A stretch of DNA of 15,746 bases from Bifidobacteriaceae bacterium (GTDB lineage: Bacteria; Actinomycetota; Actinomycetes; Actinomycetales; WQXJ01). A model generated the notes under the pieces. The model made no database searches, had not been told where the DNA came from, and was given only the letters and a program-made list of their open reading frames with translations. Shown here one piece after another: positions 1 to 5,752 of this stretch. Position 1 is the first letter of the stretch. Each line of letters begins with the position of its first letter. Made by a program: the position numbers and the translations under genes. The DNA lies in assembly GCA_031278075.1 (NCBI GenBank), contig JAITLE010000049.1, positions 1 through 15,746 on the forward strand, written 5' to 3'.

Positions 1-98
1 ATCTGCAGCGGCTGCTCGGGGTCCCGGTAGACCTGATCGACGACCGGGGCCGCGGGCGCGTCCTTGACCGGGCACGGGCAGAGGCTGTACCCCTGTGA
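1..98 (+). CDS. MntA-like nucleotidyltransferase antitoxin, C-terminal fragment
   Basis: The frame starting at base 3 is open to a TGA at 96-98 and encodes a tail reading LLGVPVDLIDD then RVLDRARAEAVPL. This resembles the C-terminus of minimal nucleotidyltransferase (MNT) domains, where a beta strand of the type 'VDLV' is followed by a helix ending in 'AVPL'. The stop overlaps the GTG start of the next gene (GTGA, 95-98), which implies translational coupling with the HepT-like gene. In characterised pairs the MntA partner neutralises HepT by adding AMP to a tyrosine. Only about 31 codons are in the window, so the catalytic GSxxxxxxDxD motif cannot be checked. The assignment rests on the tail and the neighbour. 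Confidence 0.6.
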   Translation, partial: LQRLLGVPVDLIDDRGRGRVLDRARAEAVPL

Positions 99-427
99 AG
101 CTTGACGACAGCGCGATCCTCGCGGACGTGGCAGAGTTCGCCGGGATTGCGGCCGAGATCGTGGCCCGCGGCCACGACCACTTCGAGGCCGATAACGCCG
201 ATGGCGCCATCGTCCGGCTCGCTGCTCACATGCTGGTGATCAACCTCTCCGCAGCAGTTGGGCAGTTCTCGGCCGATTTTCAGGCCGCGCATCCCGACGT
301 GCGCTGGGGATCAATCCGCGGCATGCGTCACCGGCTGGCCCACACTTATCGCGGAGTCAACGAGGCGTTGGTTTGGGAAGTCATGCAGCGCGACATCCCG
401 GCCCTGGTAGCGCAGCTCGGCCGCTGA
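95..427 (+). CDS. hepT: HepT-like HEPN-domain ribonuclease toxin
   Basis: This is a 110-residue all-helical protein of the HepT (DUF86) size class. Its C-terminal third carries the HEPN active-site motif R-x4-H-x-Y: Arg78, His83 and Tyr85 in RHRLAHTY. In this family Arg and His form the RNase site at a dimer interface, and the tyrosine is the AMPylation target of the MntA antitoxin. The motif is complete, so the toxin looks functional. The GTG start overlaps the stop of the upstream nucleotidyltransferase fragment by the arrangement GTGA, the normal antitoxin-first order for MntA-HepT (type VII toxin-antitoxin). An alternative reading is an uncharacterised DUF86 protein with no toxicity. The family call is firm; the toxin role is inferred from family and context. 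Confidence 0.85.
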   Translation: MKLDDSAILADVAEFAGIAAEIVARGHDHFEADNADGAIVRLAAHMLVINLSAAVGQFSADFQAAHPDVRWGSIRGMRHRLAHTYRGVNEALVWEVMQRDIPALVAQLGR

Positions 428-573
428 CCGGGGCGCACCGGGCGCGTAGCCCGTCTGGGATGAGGCCGGGGCCGAACTCGCGGTCGATGTAAGGAGCGCG
501 GGGTGCCGGACATCGCGGCAGCCTCAGGCGGCGAGCACCACCACGTCGGCGACGGGCAGCCTGTGATCCCAGG

Positions 574-605
574 TATGGCGTGTTGGTATGGTAGGGTCTG
601 CCATA
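574..605 (+). promoter_or_regulatory. Leaderless promoter and candidate autoregulatory operator of vapB
   Basis: A TANNNT-type -10 element, TAGGGT (592-597), lies 7 nt before the vapB ATG at 605, which would put the transcript start at or next to the A of the ATG, so the message would be leaderless. The region is framed by the inverted repeat TATGGC (574-579) and GCCATA (600-605). GGTATGG also occurs twice as a direct repeat (572-578, 585-591). Ribbon-helix-helix antitoxins usually autorepress by binding such short repeats over the promoter. No convincing -35 hexamer was seen. Confidence 0.55.
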
Positions 606-829
606 TGCGCAAGACGACTGTTTACCTCGACGAAGAGTTGGTCGAGGACCTGGGGCGCGCCGCCAAGCTGGCGGGCAAGCCGGCGGCAGAGATCATCAGG
701 GCCGGGACAGCCAAAGAAGTGGAGTCCTACCTGCGGGTCAGGCCCAAGATGAAGGCGCAGCCAACTGACCTGGGCGGCGATCTGACACCGGAGCGGATCG
801 CGCGGGAACTGGAGGGCTTCGGAGCATGA
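605..829 (+). CDS. vapB: VapB-like ribbon-helix-helix antitoxin
   Basis: This is a 74-residue protein. Its N-terminus, MRKTTVYLDEELVEDLGRAA, is the classic ribbon-helix-helix pattern: a short beta strand (KTTVYLD) that contacts DNA, followed by two helices with the turn around LAGKPAAEIIR. The C-terminal part (about residues 50-74, GGDLTPERIARELEGF) is the kind of flexible tail that wraps the PIN toxin. The ATG at 605 was chosen because the RHH strand begins there and a -10 box sits 7 nt upstream; an in-frame extension to 503 would add 34 residues unlike any antitoxin. The stop overlaps the toxin start as ATGA (826-829), so the pair is translationally coupled. Expected role: neutralise VapC and repress the operon. 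Confidence 0.85.
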   Translation: MRKTTVYLDEELVEDLGRAAKLAGKPAAEIIRAGTAKEVESYLRVRPKMKAQPTDLGGDLTPERIARELEGFGA

Positions 830-1281
830 GGCTGGTGGTCGACACCAGCGGCGTCCTGACCGCACTGGACTCCGCCGCTCCCGCCCACCAGGCCTTCCAT
901 GAGGCCCTGACAGCGGCCGATGCCGCCGCCATCATCACTCCGATCACAGTGGCCGAGGTCCACTACCTGCTGACCAGCCGCCGCGCCTACCAAACGGCCA
1001 ACGATTTCCTCGAAGACATCGCCAACGGGTTCTACGATCTGGTCAACCTGAACGCGAAGGACTATGCCCGGGCGGCGGCGCTGATCAGCCAATACTCCGG
1101 GCGGCTGCGCCGCAAGAAGCCCAAGGCCGGGTCGATCGACTTGGCCGACGCCATGAACGTGATCGCGGCCGCCCGCGCCCAAACGAGCTGCGTCCTGACC
1201 GCTGACGCCGACTACCGGCTGGTGCGCCCGCTGTCCGCCCACGCCGCCTTCACCCTGGTCCCCGCCGACCTGGGCGGCTGA
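826..1281 (+). CDS. vapC: VapC-like PIN-domain ribonuclease toxin
   Basis: This is a 151-residue PIN protein. The acidic metal-binding residues are in place: Asp6 in the opening MRLVVDTSG, Glu44 in ITVAEVHYLL, Asp105/Asp108 in SIDLADAMNV, and Asp127/Asp129 in VLTADADYR. These coordinate Mg/Mn in the nuclease centre of VapC toxins, which cleave tRNA or rRNA. The gene begins in the ATGA overlap with the RHH antitoxin upstream, the canonical vapBC layout, and is expected to be co-transcribed from the leaderless promoter at 592-597. All catalytic positions are kept, so there is no sign of decay. The RNA target cannot be predicted. Confidence 0.88.
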   Translation: MRLVVDTSGVLTALDSAAPAHQAFHEALTAADAAAIITPITVAEVHYLLTSRRAYQTANDFLEDIANGFYDLVNLNAKDYARAAALISQYSGRLRRKKPKAGSIDLADAMNVIAAARAQTSCVLTADADYRLVRPLSAHAAFTLVPADLGG

Positions 1282-1357
1282 ACCCAAGGCGCCCAGACGG
1301 CATCGGGCGGCGGGAGTTTGGTGGACGATGCCGTCGTGTCCGCCATGCGCCAGCCAC

Positions 1358-1411
1358 CACGGCGTTTCGCGATCACCCCCGAGTGAGGCAAGCACGCCGT
1401 TTCGCGATCAC
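1358..1411 (+). repeat. Two-copy 19-bp direct repeat, period 35 bp
   Basis: CACGGCGTTTCGCGATCAC (1358-1376) and CACGCCGTTTCGCGATCAC (1393-1411) differ at one base and are 35 bp apart, start to start. They lie in the non-coding gap between the first vapC and the next module (1282-1497), in which I see no gene. They could be paired operator sites, a small remnant of a larger tandem array, or a recombination footprint. The sequence alone does not decide between these. Confidence 0.75.
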
Positions 1412-1484
1412 ATTAGATGACTATGGTGCGAGCAACGTAAACGTGAGTCTTGTCGGGGCCTGTTCGTTTTGGCCGTTTCCCGTG

Positions 1485-1490
1485 TAGAGT
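1485..1490 (+). promoter_or_regulatory. Leaderless -10 element of the second PIN module
   Basis: TAGAGT (TANNNT class) ends 7 nt before the ATG at 1498, the same spacing as in front of vapB (592-597 to 605). It supports ATG 1498 over the upstream in-frame TTG at 1450 as the start, since transcription would begin at or beside 1498. No clear -35 was identified. Confidence 0.55.
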
Positions 1491-1497
1491 GTGCGGC

Positions 1498-2001
1498 ATG
1501 GCCACTCTGTCGCGTGACCCATCCGCGCCCGGCACCGTCTTCCCCCCAGCGGACGGCGCCTCGCTGGGCCCTCTCCACGACGACCTCGCGTCCTCGGACG
1601 GCAGAGCTGCCCTGGTGGGCCCAGACGGGACAAGGGTCGAGATCCCGGGGCAGATCCACGACGCGTTGATCCAAGTGGTCGACGCGCTGCGCCGGGGCAG
1701 CGCCGTCACCGTCGCCCCCATCTCGACCCGTCTCACCACGTCGCAGGCCGCTGAGTTGCTGGGCGTGTCGAGGCCGACGCTGGTCCGGTTGATTGAGGCC
1801 GGGTCGATCCCCTACGACCAGCCCCGCCGTCATCGTTTCCTGCGCCTCGACGACGTGCTCGCCTTCAAGGAGCGGCGCCAACACGAGCAGCGGATGCGGC
1901 TGGCGGAGATGACCCGCCAGGCGGTCGCTGACGGGCTCTACCAGGACACGGCCGAGGATTACGCCGACGCGTTGCGCGAGGCCCGTGGGAAGACGGCCTG
2001 A
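1498..2001 (+). CDS. Excisionase-type HTH antitoxin of a PIN module
   Basis: This is a 167-residue protein whose central part (about 80-105) reads TTSQAAELLGVSRPTLVRLI, the MerR/excisionase-like winged HTH used by phage excisionases and by VapB50-type antitoxins. The residues just after it (RRHRFLRLDDVLAF) form the wing, as in the 'excisionase family DNA-binding domain'. The N-terminal 75 residues are not recognisable and may be disordered or a dimer domain. The C-terminal helical tail (MRLAEMTRQAVADGLYQDT) is a plausible toxin-binding segment. It sits 3 nt upstream of a PIN-domain toxin, matching Mycobacterium tuberculosis Rv3750c-Rv3749c (vapBC50). It probably autorepresses the pair. It is unlikely to be a true excisionase, since no integrase is near. 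Confidence 0.8.
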   Translation: MATLSRDPSAPGTVFPPADGASLGPLHDDLASSDGRAALVGPDGTRVEIPGQIHDALIQVVDALRRGSAVTVAPISTRLTTSQAAELLGVSRPTLVRLIEAGSIPYDQPRRHRFLRLDDVLAFKERRQHEQRMRLAEMTRQAVADGLYQDTAEDYADALREARGKTA

Positions 2002-2004
2002 CTC

Positions 2005-2580
2005 GTGTTCCGTGTCGTGTTGGACGCCAACGCGCTGGTCCCCATGGCGTTGGCGGACACCCTGATGCGCGCGGCGGAGCGCGGTCTGTTCGTCCCGCTG
2101 TGGTCTGAGCGCATCATGGGCGAGGCGCGTCGAGCCGTCCTGCGCGTGCACCCCGGCCTGAGCCCGACGCAAGTGGACGCGCGCCTGAGCGCGATGCGCG
2201 AGACTTTCCCCGAGGCGTCGGTGGCGGGCTGGGAGCCGTTGGTGGCGACCATCGAGTTGCCGGACCCCCTTGACCGCCATGTGGTGGCCGCAGCGGTTCG
2301 GGCGCGCGCCGACGCGATAGTGACCGCTAACCTGGCGGACTTCCCGGAGCGCGGCTTGGGGCCGCTGGGCCTCCATGCGGTCTCGCCCGACACGTTCTTG
2401 TGCGACTTGCTGGACCTTGCGCCACAGGTGATGGCCCGCGTGATCGAAGACCAAGCCGCGGACGCCAAGAACCCTCCCATGTCCGCGAACGATGTGGTGA
2501 TCGCGTTGGGACTCGCAGGTGCCAGGGACTTCGCCAAAGCGGTCGCTCGGAGCGCGCCGACCACCACAGGGTTCGACTAA
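2005..2580 (+). CDS. PIN-domain ribonuclease toxin, VapC50-like
   Basis: This is a 191-residue PIN protein, longer than classical VapC (about 130). Metal-site residues are Asp7 (FRVVLDANAL), Glu40 (RIMGEARRAV), Asp87/Asp90 (LPDPLDRHVVAAA) and the TANLADFP segment (Asn109, Asp112). DPxDRHVxAAA is characteristic of the PIN subgroup paired with excisionase-like antitoxins. The C-terminal 60 residues are helical and end near APTTTGFD, typical of this longer subgroup. The GTG start follows the antitoxin stop by 3 nt, so the two are co-transcribed. The 3' end overlaps a RelB remnant on the other strand by 4 nt. Expected activity: Mg-dependent RNA cleavage; the target is unknown. Confidence 0.85.
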   Translation: MFRVVLDANALVPMALADTLMRAAERGLFVPLWSERIMGEARRAVLRVHPGLSPTQVDARLSAMRETFPEASVAGWEPLVATIELPDPLDRHVVAAAVRARADAIVTANLADFPERGLGPLGLHAVSPDTFLCDLLDLAPQVMARVIEDQAADAKNPPMSANDVVIALGLAGARDFAKAVARSAPTTTGFD

Positions 2581-2702
2581 GCCTCGAAGGGCATGCTGTG
2601 CTCGCGCGTGACCTTCCTGGCGAAGATTGTGAAGGCGGTGGTCATGTTCATGCCGAGTTCGCGGCAGGTCTCCTCCATCGACCGTTTGAGGTTGGCGTCC
2701 AT
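2577..2702 (-). pseudogene. RelB/DinJ antitoxin remnant (N-terminally truncated)
   Basis: On the minus strand an ATG at 2702 opens 41 codons to a TAG at 2579-2577. The peptide begins MDANLKRSMEETCRELGMNM and continues TTAFTIFARKVTREHSMPFEA. This is the helix-turn-helix part and tail of RelB/DinJ-family antitoxins (consensus: R-M-D-x-x-L-K, then LGMNMTTAFTIF, then a PFE ending). The N-terminal beta strand that should precede MDANLK is missing: the same frame upstream reads RRRPVDFW and hits a TGA near 2753. No RelE/YafQ toxin follows. It therefore looks like the decayed half of a RelBE/DinJ-YafQ module, though a short translated peptide cannot be excluded. Confidence 0.75.
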
Positions 2703-2783
2703 CCAGAAGTCGACCGGACGGCGTCGGACACCGCCCCGGCCAAGAGCCGGTCACCGCTGAGATCGGCCGCCGCGCCGTTGGCC

Positions 2784-3842
2784 CTAGGCCCAGGTCGCCG
2801 CCACCTCGAGGAGCCGTTCCGCGGCCAGCCGTTCCCCCACCGAGACGCGCACGCCCTCACCCGGGAACGGGCGGACCAGCAGCCCCGCCCGCTGGCAGGC
2901 GTCCGAGAACGGCACAGCGTCCACGCCTAACTGGAGCCAGACGAAGTTGCCCTGAGGGTCGGGAATGTTCCAGCCTTCAGCGGTCAGCCCCGCGACCAGG
3001 AAGTCACGGGTCTCCACCACGCCGGCGACACGCTGAGCGAGCGCCTCGCCCATCTGCAGCGAGTAGACCGCGGCCGCCTCGGCCAGCGCCGACACAGAGA
3101 ACGGCGTCGTGACGGACCTGATCGCCTGGATCAGCCGCGGGCGCCCCAACGCGTAACCGACCCGGAGCCCGGCCAGCCCGTACGCCTTCGAGAAGGTGCG
3201 CACCGAGATCAAGTTGCCGTGGTCCGCCAGGATCTCATCCGCGCGGACGGCTTGCGGATCGGTCACGAAGTCGACATAGGCCTCGTCGGCGACGACCAGC
3301 ACGTCGTCAGGCACCTGGGCCATGAACTCGGCGAACTCGCCGCGGTGGATGGCCGGCCCGGTCGGGTTGTTCGGGCTGCAGACCAGGACGGCGCGGGTCC
3401 GCTCGGTGATCGCGTCCGCCATCGCCGGCAGGTCGAGCCTGCCCCCCGCGGCCAGCGCGACCGGCGTCGCAACCGCTCCGGCCGCGCCCACGAGGATCGG
3501 GTACGCCTCGAACGAGCGCCACCCGTAGACCACCTCGTCGCCCTCGCCCACGAACGCCGTCAGCGCATGGCCGAGAACCGCCACAGCGCCCGCCGCGACG
3601 ACGACCTGCTCCGCCTCGACCCCGTGATGGAGGCCGATGCCGTCCGCGAGCTCATCCGCCAGCATCCGCGGGTAGCGGTTCAAGTCGGCGGCCGCCTCGC
3701 CGACTGCGGCCAACACCCCAGGCAGCGGCGGATAGGGCAGCTCGTTCGAGGACAGCTTGTGCATCAGCCGACCACCCGGGCGCGCCCCCGCCTTATAGGC
3801 GGGCAGCGCCTCCACCGATGGCCTGATGGGAACTTTGGTCAT
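2784..3842 (-). CDS. pat: Aromatic amino acid / histidinol-phosphate aminotransferase
   Basis: This is a 352-residue fold-type I PLP aminotransferase of the HisC/Pat group. Landmarks: SSNELPY (31-37) and LNRYP (54-58) of the substrate-binding N-terminus; SPNNPTG (156-162); DEAY with Asp186 and Tyr189; the Schiff-base Lys219 in TFSKAYGLAGLRVGY, with Arg227 binding the cofactor phosphate; and the carboxylate-binding Arg332 in VRVSVG. YGWRSFEAYPI (106-116) is typical of actinobacterial Pat enzymes, which transaminate phenylpyruvate and related aromatic keto acids, rather than of HisC. No his genes are near, which also favours Pat. The length is normal and all key residues are present. The gene is monocistronic, with a GACGAT leaderless-type -10 upstream of the ATG. 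Confidence 0.88.
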   Translation of the reverse strand: MTKVPIRPSVEALPAYKAGARPGGRLMHKLSSNELPYPPLPGVLAAVGEAAADLNRYPRMLADELADGIGLHHGVEAEQVVVAAGAVAVLGHALTAFVGEGDEVVYGWRSFEAYPILVGAAGAVATPVALAAGGRLDLPAMADAITERTRAVLVCSPNNPTGPAIHRGEFAEFMAQVPDDVLVVADEAYVDFVTDPQAVRADEILADHGNLISVRTFSKAYGLAGLRVGYALGRPRLIQAIRSVTTPFSVSALAEAAAVYSLQMGEALAQRVAGVVETRDFLVAGLTAEGWNIPDPQGNFVWLQLGVDAVPFSDACQRAGLLVRPFPGEGVRVSVGERLAAERLLEVAATWA

Positions 3843-3848
3843 GGGTCT

Positions 3849-3854
3849 ATCGTC
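3849..3854 (-). promoter_or_regulatory. Leaderless-type -10 (GACGAT) of pat
   Basis: On the minus strand GACGAT is followed by 6 nt and the ATG of pat. The same layout, GACAAT plus 6 nt plus a start codon, appears before the fructosamine kinase gene and before the araC gene. No ribosome binding site is visible upstream of this ATG, which fits a leaderless message. Confidence 0.4.
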
Positions 3855-3885
3855 GCACGGCCCCTTCCCGCGCCGCCGTGCGCCG

Positions 3886-3908
3886 CTCCGGGCGCCCGGG
3901 CCCGGGAG
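3886..3908 (-). terminator. GC-rich hairpin directly after the hydrolase stop
   Basis: Bases 3886-3908 can fold as CTCC-GGGC / GCCC-G-GGAG with a 6-nt loop and a one-base bulge. They abut the stop codon of the minus-strand hydrolase gene. There is no run of T after it on the minus strand, so it may be a weak or factor-assisted terminator separating the hydrolase operon from pat. Confidence 0.35.
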
Positions 3909-5336
3909 TCACCGCACCGATATCTCGTATTCCGTCACGGTCGCGGTCGCTTCGCCGTCCATGACGGGCGCCACCGCTTCCCGCCACGCCGCCAGGTTGC
4001 CGTCGTCGTAGCCGTCGACGAGTTCCGCCGTGGCGCGGTAGGTGGAACCTGTGTGGGCCACCTCCGGGTCGCTTTGGGCTTCGTGCAGGTCCTCGTCGCT
4101 CGCCTCGGCGAGGTCGCGGATCACCGCCGTGTGGCGGGATCCGTATTCACTCGTGGGGGACAGCGCTGGCACTGGGTCTTGGACGTGCTCGATCGACATC
4201 CACTGCTGGCCCACAGGTGGTTTCATCGCGCCGATCGGCGATCCCAGCGTCAGGATCCCTGCGACGCTGTAAAGCGAGTTGAAGTCCTCGTCGGCTGCCA
4301 GTTGGGCGCTGACGATGCCGCCCTGCGAGTGCCCCGCGAGCACAACGGGCTCACCCTTCTTGGCGCCAGCGTCCCGGAGCGCCGCGCACGTGGCCAGACC
4401 GATCACGTTCGGATCGCCCGCCACCGCGAGGAAGTTGGTCAGCATGCCCGCGGGGTTTGGGCTGGTGATATCCGGGGTCGCGGTGCCCGGAATGGTCACC
4501 AGCCAGCTCACGGCGCCCGCTTTCGACACGACCTTGGTGATTCCGATTTTCGTGGTGTCTTCGCTCCTGGAACGCGCCAGGTCGAGGATCCGCTGGGTCA
4601 CGTCGCCCATGCCCGCGGGCGCCCCTGTGGCGGTTTGGCTGACTCGTTTGACCGCGAAGCTGAGGTTGTCGGGGCCAGTCAACATCAGCACCAAGCCGCC
4701 CAAGCCGCGCGATGCCGTGCTGGTGCTCGGCGGCTCCCACTGGAATCCCGGCACCGCTAAGCCGCCCACCACCGCGGTCAGGTCGGCCTGGTGCGAGCGC
4801 AGCAATTCCCCCCAAGACGGCCAGCGGCCGTTCTCGACGAGATAACCGGGCACGCCGAGGACCGCGCTGGCGGCGGCGCCCGCCACGCCGGCGAGCCATC
4901 CGAGGGGGCCAAACTGCGCCATCGAATTGATCACACGCGAACGGATCGACTCCCACGTCGAGAACTGCCCCATCGCGTACCGCTCCGCCTCTTCATAGTC
5001 GGCGGCTGCGACCTCGAGCTTGGCGATCAACTCCTCGAGCTCGCGCTTGACTCGGTGCAGCGTCGTCTCCTGCCAACTGGTGATCGCCTCCTGGGCGCGC
5101 CTCACGGCGAGGCATCTCTCGCGGTAGAACTCCGTCCAGACAACGATCGTCCACATGAAGTCGCCGAAGTGTCCCGCCTCCAGCCGGTCCACCGCGCGGT
5201 CGGCGCAAGCGCCAACCTGCTCCACCATGTGGACAGCGGTGCGCAGCCGCTGGGCGATCACGTCCGCATCCTCCAGGAACGCGATGTTCCCCCAAGGGCC
5301 GCCGAAGAACGCGACCCCTTCGTTGTCGCCGATCAT
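3909..5336 (-). CDS. Helical (WXG-like) domain plus alpha/beta-hydrolase protein
   Basis: This is a 475-residue protein in two parts. Residues 20-130 are strongly alpha-helical and end with YEEAE (114-118), which fits the YxxxD/E export motif seen after helix-turn-helix domains of type VII secretion substrates. A hydrophobic stretch at about 139-166 follows. Residues 215-430 look like an alpha/beta hydrolase: TIPGT (281-285) could form the oxyanion hole, Ser337 lies in the nucleophile elbow GHSQGG, and Asp387 (HVQDPVP) with His402 or His428 could complete the triad. The ATG overlaps the stop of the upstream WXG100-like gene (ATGA), as expected for co-secreted partners. The substrate is unknown; lipase, esterase or toxin-like roles are all possible. 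No signal peptide is visible. Confidence 0.75.
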   Translation of the reverse strand: MIGDNEGVAFFGGPWGNIAFLEDADVIAQRLRTAVHMVEQVGACADRAVDRLEAGHFGDFMWTIVVWTEFYRERCLAVRRAQEAITSWQETTLHRVKRELEELIAKLEVAAADYEEAERYAMGQFSTWESIRSRVINSMAQFGPLGWLAGVAGAAASAVLGVPGYLVENGRWPSWGELLRSHQADLTAVVGGLAVPGFQWEPPSTSTASRGLGGLVLMLTGPDNLSFAVKRVSQTATGAPAGMGDVTQRILDLARSRSEDTTKIGITKVVSKAGAVSWLVTIPGTATPDITSPNPAGMLTNFLAVAGDPNVIGLATCAALRDAGAKKGEPVVLAGHSQGGIVSAQLAADEDFNSLYSVAGILTLGSPIGAMKPPVGQQWMSIEHVQDPVPALSPTSEYGSRHTAVIRDLAEASDEDLHEAQSDPEVAHTGSTYRATAELVDGYDDGNLAAWREAVAPVMDGEATATVTEYEISVR

Positions 5337-5605
5337 TGGACCCCCAACAGGGCCGTTATCTCCCGTTGCGTGGAGATCACCTCATCCGCGGTGTCGAGGC
5401 AGCGCTCGATCGCTATGGTGACCAAAATGGCGATCTCGCTGGCAACATGCGCGAAGCGTGCGCCAGCCGGGGACCGCCAGTCGCAGTTCGTCGTCCTGAA
5501 CACCAACGCCCGGGCGGGCACGAGTTCAGCCGCCGCCACCCTGAGCATCGCCGCGGCGTCGTTGTAACAAGTCAAGCTGTCTGCTCCCATGTAGTCATAA
5601 GCCAT
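5333..5605 (-). CDS. WXG100-like small helical protein
   Basis: This is a 90-residue, mostly helical protein, about WXG100 length. Residues 43-51 read WRSPAGARF, a variant of the WxG turn (W-x-S/G-x-A) that joins the two helices of the hairpin. Helices flank it at about 14-38 and 52-86. Such proteins are type VII (ESX) secretion substrates or chaperone-like partners of larger effectors. Here the stop overlaps the ATG of the hydrolase gene by ATGA, a tight coupling. ATG 5605 was preferred because GGAG lies 9 nt upstream and the extended reading frame back to 5692 would add a low-complexity Arg-rich leader. No ESX core gene (EccC, EccD) is in the window, so secretion is inference. Confidence 0.6.
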   Translation of the reverse strand: MAYDYMGADSLTCYNDAAAMLRVAAAELVPARALVFRTTNCDWRSPAGARFAHVASEIAILVTIAIERCLDTADEVISTQREITALLGVQ

Positions 5606-5740
5606 GCGCCGATTCTCCGCGCCGCCCGCGGGTCGCCGCCGCGAGAAAGCCCAGGTCTGTGGACCGCCACGCGCGTGAGCGAACTGCCACACCCAAGGGC
5701 GCCGGCCATCCGGATGACCGATGGCGGCGCCAGCCCGGGC

Positions 5741-5746
5741 GACAAT
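5741..5746 (+). promoter_or_regulatory. Leaderless-type -10 (GACAAT) of the fructosamine kinase gene
   Basis: GACAAT is followed by 6 nt and a GTG at 5753, the identical arrangement to that before the araC gene (minus strand, 15277-15272). It lies in the 147-bp divergent gap between this gene and the WXG100-like gene, in which I see nothing else distinctive. It supports GTG 5753 over the in-frame ATG at 5714. Confidence 0.45.
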
Positions 5747-5752
5747 GGATGT

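Noticed and set aside
428..502. Minus-strand peptide reading APYIDREFGPGLIPDGLR in the gap after hepT
   Set aside because: It looks somewhat protein-like but is too short to assign, and no start, domain or partner was found.
727..1395. 222-codon minus-strand frame opposite vapC
   Set aside because: It is antisense to a PIN gene with all catalytic residues intact and shows no domain pattern of its own.
1408..2754. 448-codon minus-strand open frame across the HTH antitoxin and PIN genes
   Set aside because: Composition is Arg/His/Gln-rich shadow coding. The plus strand has clear HTH and PIN domains in the correct order.
3219..4760. 513-codon plus-strand open frame opposite pat and the hydrolase gene
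   Set aside because: It is antisense to two recognisable genes, is extremely Arg/His rich and lacks any domain pattern; long shadow frames are expected at this GC content.
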